64,000 nucleotides of DNA. Source: Phenylobacterium sp. NIBR 498073 (GTDB lineage Bacteria; Pseudomonadota; Alphaproteobacteria; Caulobacterales; Caulobacteraceae). The DNA lies in assembly GCF_027286305.1 (NCBI RefSeq), contig NZ_CP114599.1, forward strand, positions 1,488,001-1,552,000, in the 5' to 3' direction. Below are positions 14,202 to 23,613 of this stretch, piece after piece. The position numbers and the translations under genes were made by a program. Each line of letters starts with the position of its first letter. Position 1 is the stretch's first letter. The notes beneath the pieces are model-generated. The model was given only the letters and a program-made list of their open reading frames with translations, was not told where the DNA came from and made no database searches.

Positions 14202-17200
14202 TCAGGCGGCGGCCCCGAAACCCCCGCCCCCGGGGGTTTCGATCTCGATGACGTCGTCGGGCTCGACTGTAAGCGAAAAACAGCCCGGCAGTTCCTTTAC
14301 CGCGCCGTCGGCGCCGATCAAACGCTGAGCGCCGGACAGGGCGGCCCCGCCGCCGCCGATCCCTTGCGGCGCATGGGCGCGGCGGGTGGAGAGCAGGGCG
14401 GCCTCCATGGGGGCGAGGAAGCGGATGCGCCGCCGCGCGCCGTCGCCGCCGGGCAGGGCGCCGGCGCCGGCCGAGCCGCGACGAATCGAAAAGTCCTCGA
14501 CCCGCACCGGGAAGCGGCGCTCGAGGATCTCCGGGTCGGTGAGCCGCGAGTTGGTCATGTGGGTGTGGACGGCGCTGGTCCCGGCCCGGTCGGCGGTGGC
14601 CCCGGCCCCGCCGCAGATGGTCTCGTAGTACTGCCGGGTCTCGTCCCCGAAGGTGAAGTTGTTCATCGAGCCCTGGGCGTTGGCCATCACGCCCAGCGCC
14701 GCATAGAGCGCGTCGACGACGTGCTGGCTGGTCTCGACATTGCCGGCGACCACCGCGGCCGGATAGCGCGGGGCCAGCATCGAGCCCTCGCGGGTCAGGA
14801 TCTTCAGCGGCTCCAGGCAGCCGGCGTTGAGCGGGATGTCGTCGTCGACCAGGCTGCGGAACACGTAGAGCGCGGCGGCGTCGACGATGGCCGAGGGGGC
14901 GTTGAAGTTCGAGCCGAGCTGGGCGGCGGACTCGCGGAAGTCCAGCACCGCCTCGCCGGCCGCCGCATCGACGATGGTGCGCACGACGATCTCGCCGCCG
15001 CCGTCCATCGGCACGCGGGCCGCGCCGTCCTTGAGCTTGCCGACTGCGCGGCGGACCGAGGCGGCGGCGTTGGCCTGGACGAAGCCCATATAGGCCGCGA
15101 CGGCGTCGCCCCCAAAGGTCTCGATCATGCCGCTGACCGCCGCGGCGCCGGCCTGGCAGGCGGCGATCTGGGCCTTAAGGTCGGCGATGTTGCGGTCCGG
15201 CGCGCGGGACGGATAGGGCCCGGCGGCCAGGGCCGCGCGCACGGCGTCCTCCAGGAAGACGCCGCCGGTCATGATCGGCAGGGCGTCGAGCAGCACGCCC
15301 TCTTCCTCCAGCGTGTGGGAGAAGGGCGGCATCGAGCCGGGCTGGATGCCGCCGACATCGGCGTGGTGGCCCCGGGCGGCGACGTAGAAGGCGGGGCGGG
15401 CGGCCGCTTCCACGAACACCGGCATGACCACGGTGATGTCGGGCAGGTGGGTGCCGCCGGCATAGGGATTGTTCAGCGCGAAGGCTTCGCCGGGGTTGAG
15501 CTGCGGATGGCGGTCGCGGACGGCGCGCACGCTGGCGCCCATCGAGCCGAGATGCACGGGCATGTGCGGGGCGTTGGCGACCAGGCCGCCCTCTGTGTCG
15601 AAGAGGGCGCAGGAGAAGTCGAGGCGCTCCTTGATGTTCACCGAATGGGCGGTGCGCTCCAGGGCCGCGCCCATCGCCTCGGCCACGCCCATGAACCGCT
15701 TGTTGAAAAGTTCGAGGGTGACCGGATCGGGCGTGTCGAGCGCCAGGGCGGCGGCCTTGCGGCGGCCGGCCTGGTCCAGGCGGATCATGCCGTCGGGGCC
15801 GGGCGTTGCGGTCCAGCTGGGGGCTAGCGCGATCTGGGTGTCGGGCCGGACGATCAACGCCGGGCCCTCGACGGCGGCGATCAGGGCGTCGGCGGCGATC
15901 ACCGGCGCGTCATGCCAGGCGCCGTGGAAGAACATGGAGGTCATACTCCCTCTCCCCCCGTCTCCCGGGGGGAGAGGGTAGGGTGAGGGGGGCCTCTCGG
16001 CCGCGCCGTCGAGGGGGAAAGGTTGCGTTGCGTCGCTCTGCGACGCGCCCCTCACCCCACCCTCTCCCCATGAATGGGGAGAGGGAGCGTGAGCCCCGCT
16101 CACCGCTTCGGCCTCGACCGAGGCGATGACGATCGGGAGGCTGGCTTCGACGAAGCCGAACAGGCGCTTGTGCGCCGCCTCGAAGCCGTCGCGGACCTGC
16201 GCCAGCCCACCGAGCGCGACCGGCAGTTCGGCGTCGGCGCCTTCGTAGCGCAGACGCAGTACGCGGCGGACCTCGCCGGCCTCCGCGCCCTGCTCGGCGA
16301 GGGCGGCGCGGGCGGCGGCCTCGGCCTGATCGGCCGCCGCTTGGGCCCGTTCCAGGCCGGCGGCGTCGAGCCGCGCGCCGAGGCCGACCTGGCGCAGGCT
16401 GGCGAGTTGCGCCTGGCCGATGCCCCAGGCCGAGAGCACGCTGCCGTAGCGCGGGCAGATCACCTGGGACGGGCCGAGGGCCTCGGCGACCTCGCAGGCC
16501 ACCTGGCCGGCCGCGCCGCCGAACGCGGTCAGCACATGGTCGCGGGGGTCGAAGCCGCGCTCGGTGGAGATGCGGTCGGTGGCCCGCGCCATCTGCTCGA
16601 CGGCGATGGCGACGAAGCCCTCGGCGGCGGCTTCGAGGCTGCCCGCGCCCATGGCGTCGGCTAGGGTCTGCAGGGCCGCGCGGGCGGCGGCGACGTCCAG
16701 CGGGGCCTCGCCGTTCGGCCCGAAGATCGCCGGAAAGAAGCGTGGATCGAGCCGGCCCAGCACCAGGTTGGCGTCGGTGACGGTCGCCGGGCCGCCGCGC
16801 CCGTAGGCGGCAGGGCCGGGGTCGGCGCCGGCGCTCTGCGGCCCGACCCGGGCGCGCAGGCCGTCGAAGGCCAGGATCGAGCCGCCGCCGGCCGCGACGG
16901 TCTCGACGTCGAGCATCGGGCTGCGCAGCTTGACCCCGGCGACCTTGGCGCTGTCGCGGCGCTCCAGCAGGCCGGCGTAGCGGCAGACGTCGGTCGAGGT
17001 GCCGCCCATGTCGAAGCCCAGCGCCTGCTCGGCGCCGGCGACCTGCGCCGTGCGCGCGACCCCGACGACGCCGCCGGCCGGGCCGGAGACCACGGCGTCG
17101 CGGCCGCGGAACGTCTGGGCATGCACCAGGCCGCCGGCCGAGGTCATGAAATAGAGCGGCGCGCCCTCGACCGCGGCGGCCACGCGCTCGACATAGGCCT

Positions 17201-17885
17201 GCAGGATCGGGGTCAGATAGGCGTCGGCGACGGTGGTCTCGGCCCGCGGCACGAACCGGGGCAGGGGCGATACCTCGTGGCTGAGGGCGACGAACGGAAA
17301 CCCGGCCGCCCGCGCCAGTTCGCCGGCGCGGGCCTCGTGGGCGGGGTTGAGGTCGGCGTGCATGAAGGCGATCGCCGCCGAGGTGAAGCCTTCGGCCCGC
17401 GCCTGGCGCAGCGCGGCCATCAGCGCCGCCTCGTCGAGCGTGCGGACCACCGCGCCGTCGGCGGCCAGCCGCTCGGCGGCCTCGACCACGCCGCTATAGA
17501 GCGGGGCCGGCCGCTCGATGTTGAGGGCGAACAGGTCGGGGCGCGCCTGGTCTCCGATCACCAGGGCGTCGGCGAAGCCCGCGGTGACCACCAGCAGGGT
17601 CTTGGCCCCGGCCCGCTCCAGCAGGGCGTTGGTGGCGACCGTGGTGCCCATCTTGATCGCCTGGACCCGCGCGGCGGGGAAGGGATCGCCGGGCGCGGCG
17701 CCCAGCACGCGGCGCATGGCCTCGACCGCGGCGTCGGCATAGGCGGGGGAGGCAGAGAGCAGCTTGAGGGAGACTTCCTGGCCGTCGTCCGCGCGGGCGA
17801 TCACGTCGGTGAAGGTGCCGCCGCGATCGATCCAGAAGCTCCAGAGCCTGTCCAAACTGTAACCTTTCGCGGGGGCGATCTGCAT
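14202..17885 (-). CDS. Fused hydantoinase/5-oxoprolinase (HyuA-HyuB type) with in-frame repeat
   Basis: The 1227-residue protein is a HyuA-HyuB fusion as in ATP-dependent 5-oxoprolinases. The HyuA half opens WIDRGGTFTDVIARADDG and has GFDMGGTSTDVCRY in its ATPase core; the HyuB half begins near LELFNKRFMGVAEAMGAALE and includes NNPYAGGTHLPDITVVMPVF. Such enzymes open oxoproline or hydantoin rings using ATP. Residues about 600-647 are encoded by a 143-bp palindromic repeat that keeps the frame and gives a Pro/Gly-rich linker in the HyuA C-terminal region. Without it the length is close to that of other fused family members. Whether the enzyme remains active is not shown. The gene is divergent from the TerB-DnaJ gene. 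Confidence 0.9.
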   Translation of the reverse strand: MQIAPAKGYSLDRLWSFWIDRGGTFTDVIARADDGQEVSLKLLSASPAYADAAVEAMRRVLGAAPGDPFPAARVQAIKMGTTVATNALLERAGAKTLLVVTAGFADALVIGDQARPDLFALNIERPAPLYSGVVEAAERLAADGAVVRTLDEAALMAALRQARAEGFTSAAIAFMHADLNPAHEARAGELARAAGFPFVALSHEVSPLPRFVPRAETTVADAYLTPILQAYVERVAAAVEGAPLYFMTSAGGLVHAQTFRGRDAVVSGPAGGVVGVARTAQVAGAEQALGFDMGGTSTDVCRYAGLLERRDSAKVAGVKLRSPMLDVETVAAGGGSILAFDGLRARVGPQSAGADPGPAAYGRGGPATVTDANLVLGRLDPRFFPAIFGPNGEAPLDVAAARAALQTLADAMGAGSLEAAAEGFVAIAVEQMARATDRISTERGFDPRDHVLTAFGGAAGQVACEVAEALGPSQVICPRYGSVLSAWGIGQAQLASLRQVGLGARLDAAGLERAQAAADQAEAAARAALAEQGAEAGEVRRVLRLRYEGADAELPVALGGLAQVRDGFEAAHKRLFGFVEASLPIVIASVEAEAVSGAHAPSPHSWGEGGVRGASQSDATQPFPLDGAAERPPSPYPLPPGDGGRGSMTSMFFHGAWHDAPVIAADALIAAVEGPALIVRPDTQIALAPSWTATPGPDGMIRLDQAGRRKAAALALDTPDPVTLELFNKRFMGVAEAMGAALERTAHSVNIKERLDFSCALFDTEGGLVANAPHMPVHLGSMGASVRAVRDRHPQLNPGEAFALNNPYAGGTHLPDITVVMPVFVEAAARPAFYVAARGHHADVGGIQPGSMPPFSHTLEEEGVLLDALPIMTGGVFLEDAVRAALAAGPYPSRAPDRNIADLKAQIAACQAGAAAVSGMIETFGGDAVAAYMGFVQANAAASVRRAVGKLKDGAARVPMDGGGEIVVRTIVDAAAGEAVLDFRESAAQLGSNFNAPSAIVDAAALYVFRSLVDDDIPLNAGCLEPLKILTREGSMLAPRYPAAVVAGNVETSQHVVDALYAALGVMANAQGSMNNFTFGDETRQYYETICGGAGATADRAGTSAVHTHMTNSRLTDPEILERRFPVRVEDFSIRRGSAGAGALPGGDGARRRIRFLAPMEAALLSTRRAHAPQGIGGGGAALSGAQRLIGADGAVKELPGCFSLTVEPDDVIEIETPGGGGFGAAA
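15946..16088. repeat. Palindromic repeat element inserted in frame in the oxoprolinase gene
   Basis: The element starts CTCCCTCTCCCC and ends GGGGAGAGGGAG, perfect 12-bp inverted ends. Inside are two hairpins (CCCTCTCCCCCC/GGGGGGAGAGGG on the left and CCCTCTCCCCAT/ATGGGGAGAGGG on the right) and facing words AGGGTGAGGGG and CCCCTCACCC. The frame of the host gene stays open through all of it. It resembles the intergenic CCCTCTCCCC-type repeats common in proteobacteria. Confidence 0.8.
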
Positions 17886-17925
17886 TGTCAGGACCGACGC
17901 CGGGCCTTACAGCTTGGATACTCCC

Positions 17926-18621
17926 ATGAGCTTCTGGCGCAACATTGCTGGGCTCGCAGTCAAGAAGCCCGACGCGGGCGACTGCGCCGATTGTCCGGCC
18001 ACCCGGCCGGGCGAGGATCCCGCCTTTTCCACCGCCGTCACCGCGCTGGGCGCGAAGCTGGCCAAGGCCGACGGGCGGGCCAGCATCGGCGAATTCGACG
18101 CCTTTTCGCAGGTGTTCCAGCCGGACGCCGCCTCCGAGCGCAACATCCACCGCCTGTACGACCTGGCCCGCCAGACGACCCGTGGCTTCGAGAGCTATGC
18201 GCGGCGGCTGGCCAAGCGCTACGCCGGGTGCCCGACCCTGCTGGAGGACGTGCTCGACGGGCTGTTCCACATCGCAGCGGCCGACGGCGTGGTGACCCAG
18301 GACGAGCTCGACTACCTGGAGCAGGTCTCGGATCTGTTCGGCTTCTCGCCGCTGGTGTTCCGCCGGCTGAAGGCCGTGCACCTGGGGATCGGCGCCGACG
18401 ACCCCTACGGCGTGCTCGAGGTCGCGCACGACGCCTCCGACGCCGAGGTCCGGGCGGTCTGGAAGGCGGCCCTGTCCGAGGCGCACCCAGACCGCGCCCG
18501 CGCCCGCGGCCTGCCCAGCGAATTCATCGAGGTCGCCGAAGCCAAGTCGGCGGCGATCAACGCGGCGTTTGACGACATCATGCGCGAACGCCGGGCGATG
18601 GCGCTCGAAGGGGCGGCATGA
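17926..18621 (+). CDS. TerB-DnaJ domain protein (DjlA-like)
   Basis: The 231-residue protein has a TerB-like helical domain (about residues 35-155, with LAKADGRASIGEFDAFSQVF and IAAADGVVTQDELDYLEQV) followed by a C-terminal J domain (DDPYGVLEVAHDASDAEVRA, then HPDR with the conserved HPD). This is DjlA architecture, a DnaK co-chaperone, but the N-terminal membrane anchor of classical DjlA is absent; the first residues contain CADCP instead. It would stimulate DnaK ATPase activity in the cytoplasm. The ATG at 17926 gives a natural start. It is divergent from the oxoprolinase gene with a 40-bp gap. Confidence 0.85.
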   Translation: MSFWRNIAGLAVKKPDAGDCADCPATRPGEDPAFSTAVTALGAKLAKADGRASIGEFDAFSQVFQPDAASERNIHRLYDLARQTTRGFESYARRLAKRYAGCPTLLEDVLDGLFHIAAADGVVTQDELDYLEQVSDLFGFSPLVFRRLKAVHLGIGADDPYGVLEVAHDASDAEVRAVWKAALSEAHPDRARARGLPSEFIEVAEAKSAAINAAFDDIMRERRAMALEGAA

Positions 18622-18723
18622 TGCGGCCACTTTGTCGTGTTCTTTCCGGTTCTCGTTGACGTCGGGGATCGTCCGACCGAATTATCCGTTTAGCCGTAAC
18701 AAGCGGCGCCCTTGAGGATGCTC

Positions 18724-19017
18724 ATGGTTCGCGAATTCGCCAGGAAGCACGGGTCCACCCTTCGCGGTCTCGCCGCGGTCGGAGGGGCTCTGGCCACCGC
18801 CGCCGCCATCGCGGTCGGGGCGGTGCTCGCCGTCTTCTTTGCGGCCACGGTGGTGGTGATCGCGGTCATGGCCTCGGCGCTGCTGGCGCTGGCGGGGCTC
18901 GCCCTGCGCGCCAAGAAGGCCCGCGCCACCCGTCGCGACGACGGCGTCATCGAAGCGCGCCACCTGGGCGGCCATCACTGGGTGGCCTACGGCTGGAACG
19001 AGCGCCAGGGCCGCTAG
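18724..19017 (+). CDS. Small membrane protein, unknown
   Basis: The 97-residue protein has a long hydrophobic stretch at about residues 15-65 (GGALATAAAIAVGAVLAVFF and VVVIAVMASALLALAGLALR), probably two membrane passes, then a basic cytoplasmic tail with HHWVAYGWNERQ. The ATG at 18724 is preferred because GAGG lies just before it. No family is recognised. It is followed after 11 bp by an acetyltransferase gene, so the two may be cotranscribed. Confidence 0.68.
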   Translation: MVREFARKHGSTLRGLAAVGGALATAAAIAVGAVLAVFFAATVVVIAVMASALLALAGLALRAKKARATRRDDGVIEARHLGGHHWVAYGWNERQGR

Positions 19018-19028
19018 GGCCTGACTCC

Positions 19029-19496
19029 ATGTACATTCTGAGGCCCTTCCGCCCCGGCGACGAAGCCGGGGTGATCGCAGTGCTGGACGACACCTTCGAG
19101 AGCACCTGGGGCCCGCAACTGCGGCCCGAAATCCTGGCCAAACGCCGCCGCGAGCAGCCGGCCCGGGCCTATGTGGAGGCGATGGCCGAGGCCTTCGTGC
19201 TGGCGCTCGAGGGCGAGCAGGTCGTCGGCATGGTTCACTGGGACGGCGACTTCGTCCATGCGTTGCACGTGATCGGCCCGGCCCAGGGCCGCGGCGTGGG
19301 GCGGGCGTTGCTGGCGCACGCCGAACAGGCGATGGCCGTAGCGGGCGAGGTCTCGGCGCGGCTGGAGACCGACACCTTCAACACCCGCTCGCGCGCTTTC
19401 TACGCCGCGCTCGGCTATCGCGAGATCGACTCCTATCCGGACCTCGAGTGGGAAAGCGGCCTGACGACGCTCTTGCTGGAGAAGCCGCTGGGCTAA
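19029..19496 (+). CDS. GNAT family N-acetyltransferase
   Basis: The 155-residue protein has the GNAT core with YILRPFRPGDEAGVIAVLD at the start, VIGPAQGRGVGRALLAHAE as acetyl-CoA loop (RGVGRA) and TRSRAFYAALGYREID as the C-terminal signature. It would acetylate an unknown amine. It follows the small membrane protein with an 11-bp gap. It is unrelated in detail to the acetyltransferase at 7157. Confidence 0.87.
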   Translation: MYILRPFRPGDEAGVIAVLDDTFESTWGPQLRPEILAKRRREQPARAYVEAMAEAFVLALEGEQVVGMVHWDGDFVHALHVIGPAQGRGVGRALLAHAEQAMAVAGEVSARLETDTFNTRSRAFYAALGYREIDSYPDLEWESGLTTLLLEKPLG

Positions 19497-19532
19497 GAGA
19501 CGTCCGCTTCGGAGAGTACGCGCACCCGTGGC

Positions 19533-19557
19533 GGAACATTGCCGTCCATGCGCCGTT
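19533..19557 (+). promoter_or_regulatory. Perfect EcfG-type promoter motif, antisense to the TonB-C gene
   Basis: GGAAC at 19533-19537 is followed after exactly 16 bases by CGTT at 19554-19557, matching the consensus for EcfG/SigT general-stress sigma factors in alphaproteobacteria. It points rightward into the opposite strand of the TonB-C gene and towards the monooxygenase gene at 20134. One such match is expected by chance in a window of this size, so the call is weak. Confidence 0.25.
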
Positions 19558-19564
19558 CGCCGCG

Positions 19565-19945
19565 CTAGTTTGGCGGCAGCTTGAAACGGATCGGGATCAG
19601 GGCGACCGTGCCGGGCGGCGCCGGGGTGTCCGGCGGAGCCTTCAACTTCATAATGCAGGCGAGCTTGGCCGCCGTCGCGCCGAAGACGAACCCCGGCTTG
19701 TCTTCCTCCTGCCAGGTGCAGGCGGTGGGGCGGTGCTTCTCGTCGAGCCGGCACTGCGCCAGGGCTGAGCCCTCGACCCGGAGGCGCATCGCCACGGGCG
19801 GATAGTAGCGGGGCGGAGGCTTCCCGTCGCAGAGCCACCATGGGTTCGACGTCGGCTGCTCGACCGGAAGGATGCGCAGGCCCTGTGCGAGCGCCGGCCC
19901 GCCGGCCAGGAGGGCGAATGCGATCCCTGCCGCGTAGATGTTCAT
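19565..19945 (-). CDS. Secreted TonB C-terminal-like domain protein
   Basis: The 126-residue protein has a signal peptide ending GGPALAQ and a body with YYPPVAMRLRVEGSALAQC, CTWQEEDKPGFVFGATAAKL and a final IPIRFKLPP. This order (Y-P-P-x-A, R-x-x-V-E-G, buried Cys pair, x-x-G-x-x-x-x-x-P-I-x-F) matches TonB C-terminal domains used alone in periplasmic proteins of this group. Without a membrane anchor or Pro-rich spacer it cannot act as a full TonB energy transducer. Its role is unknown. Confidence 0.7.
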   Translation of the reverse strand: MNIYAAGIAFALLAGGPALAQGLRILPVEQPTSNPWWLCDGKPPPRYYPPVAMRLRVEGSALAQCRLDEKHRPTACTWQEEDKPGFVFGATAAKLACIMKLKAPPDTPAPPGTVALIPIRFKLPPN

Positions 19946-20133
19946 GCGAGCCCCCGCTGCGTGTCGACAAGACGTAGCGAAAAGCTGCGGCTGACGCCAT
20001 CAGGCGTTGTGGGCGCCGTCAGGTTCCTGCGAGCCTGCGACGAGAACCTGCCGTTGAAACGGCCTATCGGCCGCTTGCCCGAGCGCCGCGCCGCCTCTAG
20101 GTTCGAGTTCAAACAATCGTTGGGAGAAACGGC

Positions 20134-20424
20134 ATGATCGGCGTGGTGGCGACCCTCAAGGTCCAGGACGGCAAGCAGGCGGAATTCGAGGCGATCTTCA
20201 CCGATCTCGCCAAGCAGGTCCGGGCCAACGAGCCGGGCAACATCGCCTATCAACTGACCAAGAGCCGCACCGACCCGACCGTCTACAAGGTGCTGGAGCT
20301 CTACAAGGACGAGGACGCCCTGAAGGCTCACGGCGGCACCGACTACTTCAAGGCCGCCGGCGCCAAGATGGGCCCCTGCATGGGCGGCCGTCCCGAGATC
20401 GAATATCTCGACGCTGTGGGGTAG
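20134..20424 (+). CDS. Antibiotic biosynthesis monooxygenase (ABM) domain protein
   Basis: The 96-residue protein reads IGVVATLKVQDGKQAEFEAI, then ANEPGNIAYQLTKSRTDP and YKVLELYKDEDALKAHGGTD, the ABM/YgiN dimeric alpha-beta barrel pattern. Relatives oxidise quinols or protect against them; here the chemistry is not known. GGGAGAAA precedes the ATG. It is 5 bp upstream of an acyl-CoA dehydrogenase gene, so they form an operon, which suggests a role in acyl or aromatic metabolism. Confidence 0.85.
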   Translation: MIGVVATLKVQDGKQAEFEAIFTDLAKQVRANEPGNIAYQLTKSRTDPTVYKVLELYKDEDALKAHGGTDYFKAAGAKMGPCMGGRPEIEYLDAVG

Positions 20425-20429
20425 GGACC

Positions 20430-21653
20430 ATGGATCTCGAATTCTCGAAGGAAGACCTCGCGTTTCGTGACGAGGTCCGGGCCTTCATCGCCGAGGCCTT
20501 CGACGACGACATGCGCGCCCATTCGGCGCAGTCGAAGAATGCGCACATCGACAAGGCCGGCCAGGTGCGCTGGCTGAAGCGGCTGAACGACAAGGGCTGG
20601 ATCGCCCCGGATTGGCCCAAGGAATACGGCGGCACGGGCTGGAGCCACGCCCAGAAGTACATCTTCGACATGGAGATGGCCCTGGCCGGCGCGCCCTCGA
20701 CCTCGAACATGGGGCTGAAGATGTGCGCCCCGGTGGTGATGGCGTTCGGGACCCCCGAGCAGAAGGCCCAGCACCTGCCGAAGATCCTGTCGACCGACGT
20801 CTGGTGGTGCCAGGGCTACTCCGAGCCGGGCTCGGGGTCGGACCTCGCCTCGCTGTCCATGAAAGCTGAGAGGGACGGTGATCATTACGTCCTAAACGGT
20901 TCAAAAATTTGGACAACTTACGCCCAGTGGGCCGACTGGATGTTCTGCCTGGTGCGGACCTCGAACGAGGATATCCGGCAGAAGGGCATCTCGTTCCTGC
21001 TGTTGGAGATGAACACCCCCGGCATCACCATCGTGCCGCTGCCGACCCTGGACGGTCCGCCCGAGGGCGACCAGGAGATCAACCAGGTGTTCTTCGAGAA
21101 CGTCCGGGTTCCGGTGGCAAATCGTATCGGCGAGGAAGGCCAGGGCTGGACCTACGCCAAGTACCTGCTGCAGTTCGAACGCGGCAATCCGTACGCCGCG
21201 GGGCTGACCAACCAGCTGCAGAAGGTCCGCAAGATCGCCAGCCTGGAGCCCTCGGACGGCGGCGGCCGGATGATCGACGACCCTGACTTCCGCAAGAAGC
21301 TCAGCGAGATGCAGATCAAGGTCGACGTGCTCAACGCCACCGAGCTGCGGATGTTCTCGGCGCGGACCTCGGGCGAGGCGATGGGGGCGGCGTCCTCCAT
21401 GCTGAAGCTCGAGGGCAGCCAGGCCCAGCAGGCGGTGACCGAGCTGGCCCTGGAGGCGGCGGGCATCTACGCCCAGCCGTTCGTGCGCGACACCTGGGCC
21501 GAGATTCGCGGCGAGCGCAACGAGCCGCGGGCCGGGCCGGACTATGCGGCGACGCTCGCCCCGACCTACTTCAACTACCGCAAGACCTCGATCTATGCGG
21601 GGTCGAACGAAATCCAGCACAACATCATGGCCAAGATGGTGCTGGGCCTGTAG
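20430..21653 (+). CDS. Acyl-CoA dehydrogenase family protein
   Basis: The 407-residue flavoprotein has GYSEPGSGSDLASLSMKAER and YVLNGSKIWTTYAQWADWMF, the FAD/substrate contact region of acyl-CoA dehydrogenases, and ends KTSIYAGSNEIQHNIMAKMV, the conserved C-terminal helix. These enzymes introduce a trans double bond between C2 and C3 of an acyl-CoA and pass electrons to ETF. The chain or ring specificity is not visible; relatives with this N terminus occur in fatty, terpenoid and steroid side-chain degradation. A hairpin follows the stop. Confidence 0.92.
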   Translation: MDLEFSKEDLAFRDEVRAFIAEAFDDDMRAHSAQSKNAHIDKAGQVRWLKRLNDKGWIAPDWPKEYGGTGWSHAQKYIFDMEMALAGAPSTSNMGLKMCAPVVMAFGTPEQKAQHLPKILSTDVWWCQGYSEPGSGSDLASLSMKAERDGDHYVLNGSKIWTTYAQWADWMFCLVRTSNEDIRQKGISFLLLEMNTPGITIVPLPTLDGPPEGDQEINQVFFENVRVPVANRIGEEGQGWTYAKYLLQFERGNPYAAGLTNQLQKVRKIASLEPSDGGGRMIDDPDFRKKLSEMQIKVDVLNATELRMFSARTSGEAMGAASSMLKLEGSQAQQAVTELALEAAGIYAQPFVRDTWAEIRGERNEPRAGPDYAATLAPTYFNYRKTSIYAGSNEIQHNIMAKMVLGL

Positions 21654-21665
21654 CGGGCGAACTTG

Positions 21666-21692
21666 GGAGGTTGCGGCTGAGCCGCAACCTCC
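21666..21692 (+). terminator. Strong hairpin after the acyl-CoA dehydrogenase gene
   Basis: GGAGGTTGCGGC pairs perfectly with GCCGCAACCTCC around a three-base TGA loop, 12 bp after the stop codon. There is no T tract, so it may stabilise the mRNA end or act as a weak terminator. Confidence 0.5.
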
Positions 21693-21893
21693 TGAAGTCC
21701 CTGAACGGGCAAACTCCGTGGCTCCAAGGGCGCCAGGCCCTGGCGCGCCCGCCGCATGTGGCGAAGCGGTCCGTCGACGCGCGCAAGGCGCTGCTGGAGG
21801 GGGCTGTCCGGGCGACCTATAACTAGAATTGATCGTGTGTGACGAATAATGCGCGCGGCCAAAGCAGCCGGCGCGCCAGTGGAGGAATCGCCG

Positions 21894-23510
21894 ATGGTCC
21901 CGGGTCTGATGCAGCCGGCGCAACTGCAGATCGCCAGCATCCTTCGCTATGCGCAGCAGGCGCATGCCGGCCGCGAGATCGTCTCGCGGCAGATCGAGGA
22001 GCCGATCTGGCGCTATGACTACGCCGGCTTCGCCAAGCGGGTGGAGCGGGCGGCCAAGGCCCTGCTGCGGCTGGGCGTGAAGCCCGGCGACCGGGTGACC
22101 TCGCTGGCCTGGAACACCCACCGGCATCTGGAGCTGTTCTACGCGGTCACCGGCATCGGCGCGATCCTGCACACCGCCAACCCGCGGCTGTTCGACGAGC
22201 AGATCGCCTACACCGTCAATCACGCCGAGAGCGGGGTGCTGCTGTTCGAGCGCAACCTGGCGCCGGTGGTGGAGCGCCTGGCGCCGCAACTGGCGACGGT
22301 GCGGACGCTGGTCAGCCTGACCGCGCAGCCGATGGTCGGCGCGCTTTGCTATGAAGATCTGATCGCCGCCGAGAGCGACGGATTCGACTGGCCCGCCTTC
22401 GACGAGAACGCCGGGGCCTTCCTCTGCTACACCTCGGGCACGACGGGCGACCCGAAGGGCGTGCTTTATTCCCACCGCGCAGTGGTGCTGCACGCGATGG
22501 GCGCGGCGCTGAACGCGGCGTTCGGCTTCACCGCCTTCGACGTGGTGATGCCCTGTTCGTCGCTCTATCACGCCACCGCCTGGGGCCTGCCGTTCGTGGC
22601 CCCGATGTGCGGCGCCAAGCTGGTGCTGCCGGCCGACAAGATGGACGGCGCCAGCCTGCAGGAGCTGATCGCCCAGGAGGGCGTGACCTTCACCGGCGGC
22701 GTGCCGACCATCTGGACCATGTACCTGGCGCACCTGGAGCAGACCGGCGAGACGCCCGGCGTCCTGAAGCGGGTGATGATCGGCGGGTCGGCGGTGCCGC
22801 GCGCCATGGCCGAGGCGCTGAAGACCCGCTACGGCGTCGACACCCTGCAGATCTGGGGCATGACCGAGACCGCGCCGATGGGCGTCATCTCCTCGCCGAC
22901 GCCGGCGCTGGCCGCCCTGGGCGAGGCGGAGATGCAGGAAGCGATCTGGTCGCGCCAGGGGCGGCTGCAGTTCGGGGTCGAGCTGCGGATCGTGGGTGAC
23001 GACGGCCAGGCGCTGGCCTGGGACGGCGAGACGCCCGGCGCCTTGCAGGTGCGCGGGCCGTGGGTGGTTCAGCGCTACTTCCGCCAGGAACAGGACGCGG
23101 CCGGACCGGACGGCTGGTTCGACACCGGCGACGTCGCGACGATCGACGCCAACGGCTTCATGCGGATCACCGACCGGACCAAGGACGTCATCAAGTCGGG
23201 CGGCGAGTGGATCAGTTCGATCGACCTTGAGAACGTCGCGGTCGGCTGTCCGGGCGTGAAGATCGCCGCGGTCGTCGGCGCGCCGCATCCCAAATGGGAG
23301 GAGCGCCCGGTCCTGATCGTCGAGGCCCATGACGGCGCCGACGTCACGGCCGAGCAGATGCGGGACTACCTCGCGCCGCGGATCGCCAAGTGGTGGATGC
23401 CGGACGACGTAGTGTTCGCCAAGGTCCCGCTGACCGCCACCGGCAAGATCGACAAGAAGGTGCTGCGCGAGGCCTACCGCGGGCGCCTGACCGACAGCCG
23501 ATCGACCTGA
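21894..23510 (+). CDS. Fatty-acyl-CoA synthetase (AMP-binding, AlkK-like)
   Basis: The 538-residue enzyme carries the AMP-binding signature [18 protein letters not shown], the [19 protein letters not shown] motif with [15 protein letters not shown], and the C-terminal catalytic lysine region [11 protein letters not shown]. It activates a fatty or carboxylic acid to its CoA thioester with ATP. The [20 protein letters not shown] opening is typical of AlkK-like medium-chain ligases. The ATG at 21894 with GGAGGA upstream is preferred over one at 21849. It probably feeds the acyl-CoA dehydrogenase encoded just before it. Confidence 0.92.
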   Translation: MVPGLMQPAQLQIASILRYAQQAHAGREIVSRQIEEPIWRYDYAGFAKRVERAAKALLRLGVKPGDRVTSLAWNTHRHLELFYAVTGIGAILHTANPRLFDEQIAYTVNHAESGVLLFERNLAPVVERLAPQLATVRTLVSLTAQPMVGALCYEDLIAAESDGFDWPAFDENAGAFLCYTSGTTGDPKGVLYSHRAVVLHAMGAALNAAFGFTAFDVVMPCSSLYHATAWGLPFVAPMCGAKLVLPADKMDGASLQELIAQEGVTFTGGVPTIWTMYLAHLEQTGETPGVLKRVMIGGSAVPRAMAEALKTRYGVDTLQIWGMTETAPMGVISSPTPALAALGEAEMQEAIWSRQGRLQFGVELRIVGDDGQALAWDGETPGALQVRGPWVVQRYFRQEQDAAGPDGWFDTGDVATIDANGFMRITDRTKDVIKSGGEWISSIDLENVAVGCPGVKIAAVVGAPHPKWEERPVLIVEAHDGADVTAEQMRDYLAPRIAKWWMPDDVVFAKVPLTATGKIDKKVLREAYRGRLTDSRST

Positions 23511-23613
23511 CCGCCGCTGGGGGGACGCTCAGGCGCGTGTTTGCCGCCTTGGCCCCGCGTCCTGCTTCCTCTAGGGCTGGAGGCAACAAAGAAGGCGAAC
23601 AGGGAGGAACGCC

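Noticed and set aside
14190..15827. Long plus-strand frame opposite to the oxoprolinase
   Set aside because: Composition is that of an antisense shadow, and the opposite strand has strong HyuB motifs.
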